A stretch of 64,000 nucleotides of DNA from Isoetes taiwanensis (lineage: Eukaryota; Streptophyta; Lycopodiopsida; Isoetales; Isoetaceae), in assembly GCA_021234155.1 (NCBI GenBank), contig JAJEKV010000858.1, positions 1 to 64,000 on the forward strand, given 5' to 3'. Both the position numbers and the translations under genes were made by a program. Below are positions 1 to 11,890 of this stretch, piece by piece. The notes beneath the pieces are model-generated. The model saw nothing but the letters and a program-made list of their open reading frames with translations, made no database searches and was not told the DNA's origin. The first letter of the stretch is position 1. Each line of letters starts with the position of its first letter.

Positions 1-2386
1 AGTTATACTAGAAAATGTGATCGATTGAGTTAGTTATAAGGTTTTTGTCATTTGGACCGGTCGCCTCGATTTCGACGATTGGTAGTTCATTTAACTTCAT
101 GTGGCTTAGTTGGCATGTTTCGAAGGCCCTTTTTTAATCTAAAAAAAGCCCTAAAGTTGTGGCTGTAACAATCTCTATTGGAATAATCCACCGCATTGGC
201 CTATGCATGCATCTATTAAAAGAAGCAAATGGGATGAGTAAAGTAGGAAAAAAGGGTGATAAGACAAACCTGGGGTCTTTTTTGTGCTCTGTTGAATCAA
301 TCAAACAAAGCAAGCGCACTGCTGGTTTAGATATGTGCACCGAGAATTTATTATAAACCAGAATGAGAACCTCTCTGCCAACTACAAAGTAATAGGCATT
401 TTGAAGATTTATTATAAACTAGAATAAGGACCGAGCTATTCCTGATCATATGGCATTCATTATGATAGAGTATATTAACAACATAAGCAAGAAAGGAAGA
501 TGGGATATATTAGAACTTGATGTTGTTCTGGGTTTGCACACACAACAGGAGTATTAGTGTTAGTCCTGTGCCTCCTGGTTCAGGACTATTCATGCATACG
601 ACGGACCAGGTCAAGCTTAAGGATCCACAGACAGCCACGGGTCAGCCATCAAAAGCTCAGCAGAAGACCAAGCAGCAGACCACGCAGTCAAAGCCTGCGT
701 CCGTCAACAAGAGGCGCCGCTCAGACAAGTGACGGCCCGCCACCGCCCGCGTCAGCGTCAGCGTGATTCGAGGCACTTCAAGAGGCACCGCCAACATTCC
801 TGCAAATCAGGCCTCCTTCCAGGAGTCGGCACCGAGATCAGTCAGAGTGTCTATATTGGGCCAAAGGCCATTGTACTATATATATGAGTAGAGCTAGCAC
901 ATGAGTTTTTAGATGAGTTTTGAGTCTTGTCTCTCTTCAGTCTTCTCTCGATTGCGAGAGCTCATGTATGTTCATCATTGATATCAAGGAAGCTTATCAT
1001 TTTCCTCTCACTGTTCTCTCTTGTTCTGTTTTCTTCTTCTTGTTCTTTTCTTGCAAATCCCGCGTGACATAGTCCCCCGGATTCTCCTGTTAGATCCAAG
1101 GGTCCTCACAGAGGACTGTCTTGCAGGAGTTCCCGAACCCAGACCCCAAACAATTAGAACTTGATGAAACCATCTCTTCATCAATGACACAATCAGAAAC
1201 ACAGAAAAAACCTCTGCTACCGGGATTAAACAACCCTTACCCATATTCAAAGTGCCGCTCCATCTCTGGGTGTGATGTGGTAGCCTACATATTCCTCTTT
1301 TTAGTAAGCTTATCAACTGAATGTCTCATCCACCCAGCTTGTCAGTATCACATGATATCTTGGCAACTTCATACAGTGCATAACCTGCATAGAACACAGG
1401 AAATATCACCGGGTTGCAGACACCGGAGGTTGCTAAAAATTTTAATAAGGAGCTCTTCGAATAGATCCTCTGGAAAAATCAAATTTGCATCTAAAAGCAG
1501 GGATTGGAGTTACCGATACAAACTATCTGATAGATCGATTCTAAAGTCTTCTCGTTTTTTCTCCTCGTGGCATGCATGCCGACATGCCGACATGGGTTCC
1601 TCGAAGCTCAAATCTGGCACTGCCCGTTTAGGAATTTCTATCTGCAAAAACTCAAACCCCAAATCATGCAAGAATTTTTTTCCAATTTTTGGATAATCGA
1701 GAATTTTTTCCGGCAGCTAATATCTCTAAAACCTTAGGAAATGTACCTTAAAAATAAAACAAAAACTTTTCTACCAAACCGGAAAATCCAAATTTAAACA
1801 ATAAGATAAGTATTTTCATTTGACTTTAGGAAAACCTATTATACAACTGCCTTCATACGTTCACTTACTAATGAAGCAACTAGTGTGTTGCAGGAAGAAG
1901 ACAATCAACAACCTCCTGGGGCTGAGATGGAACGTATCAAGGCGGTACAAAAACCAAAAAGAAATGAAAAGGTTGACTGTTAGGAAGAACAAAGAAACAG
2001 TCAATTAGAGGCAGACGGGCAAGAATCTGGCCTGGCTATTGAAGCACATGTGCCTTCTAATGAAATGACGTGCATGGTGGATGTTACAGACAACCTACAA
2101 CCTAGTCTGTAACAAAGCATAAAACTGAGAGTTAAGAATTTGGAGAAAAGCCGGATTTAATATTTTCATGTCCAAAATGTGGCTTCAAAGGCCACAATAA
2201 ATGTTTAACGCTTATATGTTTTCAATAAAATTAGAAACCTCTGCAACAAAGGATTTAAAGGATGTCGAAGGAAATCAGGAATTAAACTTCATATTTCACC
2301 CTGGATAAAAGTAGGTATAGTATACGTATGAATGAACAATACATACAGAAATTATATTATGTTGCATTAAGGAAGCAACACGGACA
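1..2386. other. Intergenic stretch without a supportable gene
   Basis: I see no convincing coding region here. The longest open frame (about 1121-1696, plus strand) has no recognisable domain and an ordinary noncoding composition. Around 2140-2232 a short plus-strand frame contains a zinc-finger-like CPKCGFKGHNKC string and then stops, which could be a relic of a zinc-binding protein. The 840-1110 stretch has the look of a retroelement end (TATATATATGAG followed by pyrimidine-rich sequence) but I found no matching partner copy in the window. Confidence 0.5.
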
Positions 2387-3352
2387 TTATTTTGGACTGA
2401 AGTCAATGATGGTCCCAGCATAGTTAACGGAGAAGGTCTTTATTGGATTGTAATCGAGCAACGTATCTCGAAACTGAACTGGATCCTTTATGAGTACAGA
2501 AAGCGTGTCCGTTTCTGTGTTCCCTAGCAGTTGATCTAATGTGCAACCACCAATGTTTACCAGAATCGAATCTGTCTCTGTCACAATTTTTCCATGCAGC
2601 GTTATGGGAGTCTTGACATCACAGCTGCCACAATTTTTGCAAACGTTATCTATGTCATTGTCTTCAGCGCATGTACTGGAAACAGTTTTTACTTTGTTTG
2701 CTCCACCGCTTCTAAGATGCAGTTTGCCTGTAACCTGTAATGTTTAAGACCAAACAAGATTAGGTAAGCATAACAAGTATATAACGATTAAATGTAACAA
2801 TGGAAAATTAGTTCAGTGTCAACGTAGCATAGCAGTCGGTTAGTGACAAAGGTAAAATAACCGACAATGTAATGAATGAAGAAATACCTGTCCATTGTTT
2901 GGCAAATGATTGTGTCTTGGGAAGACAACGTTGCGTAGATAGTTAGGGAAATCAGCCTTACATTTAAAAACATTAGGAAATGCACTTGTTGTTGGATCAG
3001 TAGCAGGGCGGAAAACCATTGTTGCACTGTTTGTGACTAGACTGTCGCTATTAGATAATATGGATCGTGCAATGCTCTTGAAAAGAATTACGGGCTTAGC
3101 TCCAGATAGAAATAGCCCTTTCAGATGCTCATATATATCCTCCTGCTCAGGCCAAAAGAACAAATTAGCTGTGTCAAAAAGTTCAATACCATCAGCAATA
3201 CGTAGACAACAATTGTTCTTGGACTCGTCTATTCCGATAACAATTGCAATTAAGCTTCCATTCGATGATGGTTCAGGCGGTGCGCTCAACAGTTGGGATA
3301 TCGTTAAGCCTGGCGTTGGAGAGAGCCTCAAAACAAGCCACCAAGATGTTAA
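2387..3352 (-). CDS. Partial two-exon gene of an unrecognised protein
   Basis: On the minus strand two coding blocks join in frame. The upstream block runs from about 3352 to 2887 and ends ...LPNNGQ followed by a GTATTT donor. The downstream block begins at about 2735 after a CATTACAG acceptor and ends at a TAA at 2387-2389. Both junctions are phase 0. The downstream block has a Cys-rich patch (VCKNCGSCDV) followed by a strand-rich segment. The upstream block contains VIGIDESKNNCCLRIADGIE, which has the alternating pattern of an OB-fold-like beta barrel. I considered RPA1/MEIOB-, Cdc24- and shieldin-type single-strand-binding proteins but cannot assign a family. There is no start codon in the upstream block, so either 5' exons lie further right or this is a gene fragment. 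The intron is about 150 bp. Confidence 0.45.
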
Positions 3353-3754
3353 CCTCAATCGACCATTTCATTTATTTAGGCTGGAAATGGGTATGTTGTC
3401 GCATAAGTTGATAAACTCTTAGTACTAGAATGTGGAAAGCAAGCACATATGGTTCAAAAAACCATTGCTGCAATGGCATATCTAAGCTTGATTGATGTTA
3501 GCCCCCCGCACTATATTTCAATTAGCTCTAGAATTCAGCATCTAGAGTCAATATATCAATTAGTTTTATTATCATTCCTTACGTATGAGTATAAATCTCT
3601 TGTGATAATGACATTAACACTACTATAATGGCTTTTTGCATTGGGGATTTGGTTCTAGCACCTAACCGAATTCCCTCCTCAAACAACCTACAATCTAATG
3701 TATTTCATGTTATGTGGAATGGAAAGGGGGAAGGCATTCTTGCCAGCCCCCTGA

Positions 3755-3897
3755 CCTGCAGAATCCGGGAGCGCCGTTGTGCACTACGTCAAGGTAAGCT
3801 CCTTAACTGGATTCTGCAGGTTTTTGTGAAGCTATTTGTCATTCTGGACAAGAATGAATTAAGAAAACGACGGAAGGCAGACCCACTTACCTTGACG
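3755..3897. repeat. Two interleaved 12-bp inverted repeats
   Basis: CCTGCAGAATCC at 3755-3766 is the exact reverse complement of GGATTCTGCAGG at 3809-3820. CGTCAAGGTAAG at 3787-3798 is the exact reverse complement of CTTACCTTGACG at 3886-3897. The second left arm lies inside the loop of the first pair and its partner lies outside, which is a pseudoknot topology if transcribed. An overlapping short open frame (3628-3915) has no recognisable product. Confidence 0.6.
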
Positions 3898-4320
3898 ACA
3901 TTATATTGGTATTGATACGTGGTTGGAGAGGCATAAAGGGTCTTGCAACGGGCAACCCATTGATGCGTTAGTATCTTGTTTTTTTTTTATTAATGCCTTT
4001 TTAAGAGTTAAAAAATTCTGATTAGATCTCGCGTCAATGCCTTCTTAAACATATGTTTCATTCAATTTTTAGGAGGGTTGCCTAACCCCGGTGCACACTT
4101 TGCTGCAATTCTAGCTATGTCATGTGTCATGCCATGTCAGCTTAATTGCATCTCAACCGTTAGATCTACTAATTTTTTAATTCACGGCTAGGAAAAATAG
4201 AAAACCCAGGTAATTCCTTTGGCCGGTTGGGGCACATCATTTTTCTGGCAGCTAGTCGGGATGCCACCGTCTTCATGCCATTCCTTCAGATCCTTCAAAA
4301 TTCTGCTTTGAACACACATC

Positions 4321-4419
4321 AAACCCTAGACTTCAGAAGATTTTGGCACCCAGCAAACCCTAGACTTCAGAAGATTTTGGCACCCAGCAAACCCTAGACT
4401 TCAGAAGCTTTTGGAGCCC
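4321..4419. repeat. 34-bp tandem repeat, about 2.7 copies
   Basis: The unit starting CCCTAGACTTCAGAAGATTT is repeated head to tail, the last copy diverging (AAGCTTTTGGAGCCC). It sits just upstream of an open frame of low credibility (4442-4762) whose end carries a 27-bp repeat encoding EPSQPVQ-like heptads (about 4650-4735). I regard that frame as unproven. Confidence 0.6.
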
Positions 4420-5068
4420 AGATCGCGAGCTTCCTTCAGGTTTGGGCTCAGTGCTCTTTTGTCATGATTTCTTCATCCTTACTAAATCCAGGATAAAAAG
4501 ATCCCAACTAGATGATGAACATTTCTTGCTCTATGATATCTGCGAAAGCTTCTGTCATATGCAACACCTCTCAATTCATTTGCATGTGCAGCCCCTTCTA
4601 AAAATTGGAGTTGCTCGGACTGTTCAACACATTCTTGGCATGTTTAGTAAGCCTGTTAAAAAATGTGAGCCTTCCCAACCTGTTCAGAAATATGAGCCTT
4701 CTCAGCCTGTTCAGCAACGTGAGCCTTCCCGGCCTTTAGATAAAAGCCTTCTCAACACATGAAATGTGAGCCTTTCTTCTCGACCTCTTCCTATGTTGCC
4801 AAAAATTCTGTGTTTACTCATTCATTCATTCTACGAGTTTGCTGAATCATTCATTCTCCTTATTCTTAAGAGCTTTTAGAAATTTTTGCTTCTCTCATTA
4901 AGTTTTCTTTGTATCTGACATCTCTTATTATGTTTGTTAATCTGGAATTTGCAAAGAAAGCCTGTGGTTGAAACACAAGTAGCTGCGGTTGACCACAGGT
5001 AAAAATCTCCCAGCTTTTTATTATTCATTAGACATTCTCATTCAATCCTTATCTTCATCAAACAATCA

Positions 5069-5567
5069 CGGAACTGGGGAGATGCAACCCAGGAATAGCC
5101 CCTTTGGCTATGCATCCGGCGGGCTACCCTACTCTGCAAAGTGTGCACAGGAAGGGCGGATGGAGTGGACAACCCTAAGCCATGTTCTCATGCCAGCCAA
5201 ATCCATTGCCATGAATTCTGTCTGCAATGAACTCTGGAGACCCAAGCCGTCAGTCATCCCTTTGGGTCTGAGCCTTGGGTAGGACTTCCCATGTGATGTG
5301 CTGATCATTGTCTATGCAGATGTGTGATGAGCCACCCTACGGGGTGGTATGTGATATTGATGTTGTATACTGACGTGTATGTTTATGCTTCCGCAGCTAG
5401 GTCGACCCTGAGGGAGACAGGGTAAATGACCCTTTCATTCTTCCCACTGGAACTCATCAAGGTTGCAGTGATACGTGGAGGGCCCTGTATCAGTGTGGAG
5501 CTGGTATGGGGGATGAACTCCTGTTTGTATACGGTGAGAGCACCATATACGAGTAGGGGACGTCACA
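5069..5567 (+). mobile_element. 3' third of a chromovirus LTR (plus orientation)
   Basis: This segment is nearly identical to the reverse complement of 19149-19642, the corresponding part of the minus-strand LTR at 19149-20716. It ends at GGGGACGTCACA, the LTR terminus (compare GGAGCGTCACA at 18988). It starts abruptly at 5069, exactly where the partner fragment at 11891 begins in the intact LTR. It is therefore one half of a split LTR; see the inversion finding. Confidence 0.85.
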
Positions 5568-5829
5568 GACAGGAAGTACGGCCATATATCCGAAGGCGAA
5601 TACTTCCTGAAGTCTACAAAATCAAACAAAGGGTTTTATTTTTGCATTGCAACATGTTTTTACTATCGGGAGTTATCTGGAGGAAGGTTTTGTTCTACTA
5701 TAATTATGCGTCATGGTGTTCTTTGTTTTACGGATCTTTGTTGATATTAGAAAGACAAGTATGTTTGTATAGAAAAGTGCTTACAAAAAGATTGTGGTTT
5801 GTTATTTCTACAAAATGACTTGCTCAGAC

Positions 5830-5925
5830 ATAGTTTTATCCCAGACAATATGCTTGAAAATGTTGCCAAATAGAGACATGGTATCATGGAGTCCAATGAT
5901 AGCAAGATATGCAACATGGAGAAGG
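5830..5925 (+). pseudogene. PPR-motif fragment
   Basis: The plus strand encodes LKMLPNRDMVSWSPMIARYA, a good match to the 'MPxRDxVSWNxMIxxYA' part of plant PLS-class pentatricopeptide-repeat proteins. These proteins bind organellar RNA. Only about one repeat is present and the frame closes soon after, so this is a gene fragment. Confidence 0.6.
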
Positions 5926-6357
5926 CGTCAGTATCGTCACTTTTTTGAGCATCCCAAAGGATTAAGAAATTGTGACCTGCAATTTGGATGATGAAGCAAC
6001 CAGTACCTTGAGATTTACTAAATTGCCTAAAGACTCTGGAATTGGAGTTGCAATCTTGGTACTTCATAAAATTAAGACTTGCAGGTTTTGCATTCCTCCA
6101 AATGAACCAGATATACAGCCCGTCAAATTGTTACGGCTTAGATCCATCAGCAGCATACTTTGCAATCTTCTAAAGCATGATGGAAATATGCCAAATATTA
6201 TCTAAAATCATTTTTTCCAGGCTAGTAAGCATGCATCAAAGGCTTTTAAATTCTAGGATGGTTTTTGGTCATTTTTAATACTGTCACATTAATCTTATCA
6301 TATCAGGTCTCATGTTTTTCTTACTGACTTCAAAATTTGTCGTATGCACATATAGCT

Positions 6358-7432
6358 ATTCTAGAATGGGGCTCGCATGAAAACGACAAAAACCTATAGA
6401 TAGGCTTCTTATTCATCTCAACAGATTTTCTAGAATGGTGGATAGTGGATAGCCGCACACATGCGAACTACCCACGAAGAAAAATAAAGGGAACATCCAA
6501 TTATACAACTTGGACCCCATGAAATACAATGCTAATAAATGTTTGGTCTGTGTACCTGCCGAAAGCTTATCACCGGGATTAAAAAACCCCGCACTTTTCG
6601 GGTTTTCGAGGAAAAACCCTAGTGATAAGCCTTCGGCAAGGGGCTTGGACAAACGTAAGGCTGAGAATTCGCTCCCAAAAAACCCCCGAATGGAGAAGTC
6701 GAAGCTGTTGCTACTACTGCTTGCGAACCTGTACCTGCACATCACCGACACTAGAACAAATGTGACAAAACAAACCTCCAGGCTGATCACGCGTGCCACG
6801 CGACAACAAAAGAAAAACCTCTTCAAATAGAGGGGTGGTCACGCGTGCCAGGCGACAAATACATTAAACAATTAAGGGGGGAGGGTGGGTTTCAAAGAAT
6901 AGAGAATAAGGTACTGCTGAGAGAGAAGAGGAAGCGCCAATGAGACGTTGATGAAGAGCCTCGCCTAATATAGCGATCTCCCAACTAGAGAAGGCATGCA
7001 ATGCATGTATGCGAGACTTGCATGCGCGCCCCCTCTAGAATCTCGATCCTAGGGCTCGGATCGATGGAATTCTAGAATGGGGCTCGCATGAAAACGATAA
7101 AAAGAAGAGAACTTCCTTATCAAAACGGGATCGAGGACGAAGGTCAAAGGATTATGGCTAAAGAAGAGGCAAGGCCGAGAAAGGGCATGCCACAGCATGA
7201 AAGAAATGCCAAATTGGTCAATCCAAGCAGGGAGAAGCCCCTCCCCTGCATGGTTTCAAAGAATAGAGAATAAGATACTGCTGAGAGAGAAGAGAGAGCG
7301 CCAATGAGATGCTGACGAAGAACCTTGCCTAATATAGCGATCTCCAACCAGAGAAGGCATGCAATGCATGCATGCGAGACATGCATGCTCGCCCCCTCTA
7401 GAATCTCGATCCGAGGGCTCGGATCGATGGAA
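6358..7432. repeat. Two diverged tandem copies of an unclassified repeat
   Basis: Both copies start with TCTAGAATGGGGCTCGCATG (about 6360 and 7074) and both end with a 180-bp block (about 6888-7071 and 7252-7432) beginning GTTTCAAAGAATAGAGAATA and ending CTCGGATCGATGGAATT. The first copy is about 710 bp and the second about 360 bp, the second lacking an internal part. The shared block contains GCATGCAATGCATG-type palindromes. It could be a terminal-repeat miniature retroelement or a tandem repeat; no coding potential is evident. Confidence 0.6.
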
Positions 7433-8170
7433 TTTTGTGTGTCTGTGACATTATTTTTATCACACCAGTTATCATATTTCTCGTACTGGCCTCTAATTTA
7501 TTGTATTTGTTAGATGGAAGTGCACATAAAGCTGTTTTTTGCATGTCTTAGATTGTAAAAACTGAGTAATTTGAAGATGCAGCTTTAACAAGAAATAATG
7601 GACTCTTACATGATCTGTGAGCAATGTCAAAATCGGCCTTGCTTCAAGGTTTTAATTCAAGCTTTTAAGGTTATCAGTTATCCGAATTGATCTTTAAGAT
7701 ATTCTGTTTTGGTGTCTGTTTTGATTCACTTTTTCCATTCTTGTATTTATAGGTATAGATATGGACACAACTCAATATTTGGTCGCCCGTTTATATTGAT
7801 CATGGTCAGCTAAACTATCGAGTTAGAATGTTGCTGCCATCTCCTCCTAAGGTGTTCATCTAATCTGAATATTTAGGAAATTTAGACTTGAAGTTTAGAA
7901 TTCAGAAGATCTTTTTGTCCCTAATCATGTCAATAGTTATTGCTTTAGGCCAATAGATCCCTGTTTCTATCTCAAAAAGGCACCCAGAAAGCCATGTTTG
8001 GCTTTGAGGACAGAGTATAAAACCACTTTTGCCAAGTGCTTGATTAGCACAAAAACAAGAACTGGTTAGATTTACTCTACTTGGCAGTACATCATGACTC
8101 TGCATTCCTTAAAAGATACCAAAAGCCCTCTTACCTTCTCCAGACACAGATCTGATATAACCATAGCTGT

Positions 8171-8440
8171 TCAAGAAATTATATATCTCTCAAGCATTCG
8201 GTCAAATACCCAGTTTGCATCATCCAGGTGACCACATTTGCAGTAGACATTCACTATTGCATTACCAATAACGAGCTTTATTTCATGTTCACTGTTCATA
8301 ATAAGTGAATGGATTAACTTGTCTTGCATCAAATCTATCAAGCTGGCACATGCAGAAACCATACTCGCTAATGCAACCTCACTAAGTTTTGTATCTTCAT
8401 GCTGTAGTTTTTGAAAAAATTGAAGGGCCTCCTTGGGAAT
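8171..8440 (-). pseudogene. PPR gene fragment
   Basis: Reading leftward, the minus strand encodes PKEALQFFQKLQHEDTK, then SACASLIDLMQDKLIHSLIM, then YCKCGHLDDANWVFDRMLER. This is the canonical PLS-type PPR layout (a repeat end, the 'SACA-L---G--IH--I' S repeat, then '-MY-KCG---DA--VFD-M--R'). About 90 residues are present with no start codon and no continuation, so it is a truncated relic. It has the same family character as the pieces at 5.83, 29.8 and 30.6 kb, but no direct overlap with them. Confidence 0.8.
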
Positions 8441-10589
8441 TCAATAGGGAGTTTGGCAGGCCTTGCTGCAGTTGCAGGTATCCTTTTGCAGCATATTAGC
8501 ACAACTCGTTGTACTTCATTACCTACCTTTGCACTTACTACACAAGCTGTAGAAAGGTGATTTCAGAAAATTGAACAACTTTGTACCTTTTATATTTCAT
8601 TTAGATATATGTGACCTAGTCATAACCATGCTTATGGACTCAGGGCTCATCCGAGGGCAAGTCTTCTTGAGAGCATATCTGTCTGAGCATGAAATCATTC
8701 CATTCCAAGTGCCATTGCCAAGTTAGTATCTTAATTTGGTAACTCCTGGTTTAGACTGTCGTTAGATGAATATTTAGCCTTGCGAAATCAATATGCAAAG
8801 TAACATGAAACAAAGTCATTGATATTGATACCAGGAGCTCCTAAATGCTAGAAATACCCTATAAAGAAAGTTTATTACAACTTCAATCACTATCCACCAC
8901 TTCGAACTTGTACAAGCCTGTCATGTGACATTATGTCCTTTTTTATGTACATTAAAACATCTATATTTACAGCCCCATTTAGAGAAATAAGATTAAAGTG
9001 TTTGAACCAAGTTCACATAGCCCCATTTAGGAAAATAACATTAAGGTTGAAAAAGTAGACAAATTCCATCAATCAAGTATTTATTTGCGTTTACAAAATG
9101 GCATTTTAATCATTGAGTGGAAAAGCTAAAAGTTTGGGAAAAATGGCATTGTTTAAAAACAACTTCCATGTTAGATAGTGTAACACTACGACCAAAATTT
9201 TTTTTATCTGCTAAATTATTAAATTTGATAACTTCTTATTAAAAGGACTTATTTTCCATAACATTTTTCATCTCTCATGGCATTCTATATATTGTGTTCA
9301 AGCTGGATTATTGGATTTTTTGGAACGAGTCATCATGTCGTGTTATAAATGCCATTTTCTCTCAAATTAATATTAGTAAAGGAATGGTTTGAAAGAAACA
9401 TGCTACTAGTTATATGATGCAACGTAGACACCATGAAGGGAAGGCACGAAATACAATAGAAAAAAACATTGATCTAGTAAGGGCAAAATGCGTTGGCATC
9501 CACTGCAATAAAATTCTTCTAAATTTAAATGTAACATCTATATGTGGGTATCGGTCTCATTCTAGACCATCCACTTTTCAATACGTTGTAAGTTTATGGA
9601 AACCCAATTTATTGAAAGATACCTATGGCTGCTTTTCTCTATTCTATTCTATTCTATTCTATTCTATTATGGTTGCTGAAGCATCGGATTGCAGCACAAT
9701 GTTCAACATACTCTTCCAGCTAAAATTTGAGCCTCCATGACAGTGTTCGATGAAGGCCCCAATTTGGAACCATATTAATGCAGAACAAATTATAAATCAT
9801 CCAAGAAACTAATACCAGATACAATTCAACTGTGTGAAAACCCAAACTCTTCATTTTGTACAATCAAGGAAAATATCTAACAATAAGGATGAGCAATTTT
9901 GAACTATAGTGCTCTAAATTAATACAAACACTTGCGCACACAATTACTCCATGAATCTAATAAATGCTAGTTTAATTCTCAATCTCCTTACATTCATATG
10001 TAGGTACAAACACACTCTACGTTCACCCTAGTTCCAACTCTCCTCATCCCCCCAAGCCTGCGTTATCGCTAGTTGCTAGTTATTTCTAAGGCGAACAATA
10101 AATGCAATGCAGGTTGTCTGATGGTTGCCTCCCACCACGACTTGCATTTGTCAGTGGAATAAGGTCCTTCGTAGCATCATGCAACCCCTAGTTTGCCACG
10201 TCCAGATTATGACCAAACCATGAGCTCCCTTGCATAGAGGTGCTACCCCATCCCCCCCGGTGACCCCTTCCCTCGTCATTTACGAACGCGTTCAGAAAGC
10301 CCCCTGATTCTTTGAATTTGGGCAAACTCAATGCCTTCAAGTTCAAATTGATTGGCAGGCCAATCCTTTTTTGTTCAAATGGAGTGGATGAATCGTTCAA
10401 ACTAGTTTGAATACATAAAATGTCCTCTATAACACCATACCAAGAACTAACCGATTTTGCTGTCCAGGACTTCGATCAGGACAAAGAGAGTAAGGAAAAG
10501 GAAAATGGAACAAACACCAGAAAAGACCAAAGACCATGGCTATGCGGACTCCTTCATTGTAAAGAGGACAGTGTACAAAACAATGGATG
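8441..10589. other. AT-rich intergenic DNA
   Basis: No gene is seen. A short (TTCTA)n microsatellite sits at about 9634-9668. Open frames here are short and without recognisable domains. Confidence 0.5.
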
Positions 10590-11866
10590 CAGAACATCGT
10601 GGAAAATGTTAGTGAATATGGAATTTCAATTAGAGAGGCTTCTAGAAGGTTTGTGATACCTGAGTCCACAATAGGGGACTGGCAATATGGAAGAATTATC
10701 CATAAAGAGAAAAAGCAACTCCATGTCTTAACTACCGAGCGGGAGGAAGAGCTCGTGCCTTAGGTTCTTGTTGGCAGGCGCCATGTAACAAGTGGTGGAA
10801 ATTCTTCAAATAGAGGCAACCCACTATAACTTTGAGGGGCGCCCAAACATTGGAAAGCGTTAGGGCAATTGCCATGGATCAGGCCAACCTGGACATATTC
10901 TACTCAGGTCTCATGTCCATGTATGATGAGTTTGCCTCCTCCCTACCGAAATTTGGAATGCTGATGAGACTAGGATACATGTAGGTATTAAAGTTAGTGC
11001 CATGAACCTCCACGAAAACAAGAAAAACACGCGAAGAGTACGCAAGAAATATGGAAGAAATATGCTAAGATCAGCAAAGAATCTGACATATGATGAAGAA
11101 ACAAGAATACAATGGCCCAAAGGCAAGCAGGAACACGAGCGAGATGCCTAGAAGTCGCAAGACTGGCGTTGAACTGGAATGGTTCGACAAGAAGAAGGTG
11201 CCTCTATATATATCTAGGCCAACCTCAAGATCGCGCCACTCCAATGGGCAAGATTGTGTCAAGTGTCACAGTTTTAGACTATGAAAAAGATGTGTGGAAA
11301 TATCTTTAATAAATATTATTAGCGCACTTGGCAAAGGTGGATGACTCATAGTTAGAAGGTTGCGAGTTTAAATCTTCCTTGTACAATTGCCCTTTTGCAT
11401 CCCTGGGGCGACCATCTTTTGTACATATGAGTAGAATACTCATACGGCATAAATACCCATATGGTTGTCACAGAAAGATGTGCAAGATGTCACTGAGGTA
11501 ATTATGAACTCGATGGTGGGTCACAATTTTAATGTGTGTGAATGGAGATGGCTATAAAATACTCAATTTGTACATCTTATATGGTGAAGACAGACTACAT
11601 AAGCAAATGTCTATGAAGAAAGGGCAACGCAGGCAGTGCAGCCAAATACATGGATGACCACTTAGCTCTTCAGGTCCTGGTTGATACCCTTTCAAATGAG
11701 GAGTTGTCTCACCAGAAAAGTCACACTTGATCTTCCTAAATGATCACATCAGCTATGTTGAATTGGATGTCATATTGGCTACAAAGGACCAAGGTATTCA
11801 TTTTGCACTATTTCCAACTCACATATCTCACAAGCTTCAATCTTTAGACGTGGCAGAACAAATTAA
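10590..11866 (+). pseudogene. pogo/jerky-type DDE transposase relic
   Basis: Pieces of one transposase occur in order on the plus strand but in changing frames. A psq-type helix-turn-helix (EYGISIREASRRFVIPESTI) at about 10608-10670 is followed by LTTEREEELV near 10740. Next comes a DxFYSGLMSMYDEF region near 10890, then the first catalytic block IWNADETRIHVG near 10955. The last block, HFALFPTHISHKLQSLDV near 11800-11850, corresponds to the 'LPPHtSHxLQPLDV' segment of the DDE_1 superfamily. Several stops and frameshifts show it is dead. Members of this family bind their terminal repeats through the HTH and cut DNA with the DDE/DDD site. Confidence 0.75.
11313..11390 (+). repeat. tRNA-like SINE head (candidate)
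   Basis: TTGGCAAAGGTGG resembles a pol III A box, and about 33 bp downstream GCGAGTTTAAATCTTCC resembles a B box. The segment does not fold into an obvious functional tRNA, so a tRNA-derived SINE head is more likely. Confidence 0.4.
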
Positions 11867-11890
11867 GCAAACAGAATTAAGAGAACAAGT

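Noticed and set aside
1121-1696. 191-codon plus-strand frame
   Set aside because: No domain, poor codon pattern and no supporting neighbour; may be chance.
9634-9668. (TTCTA)n run as a regulatory element
   Set aside because: An ordinary short microsatellite with no supporting context.
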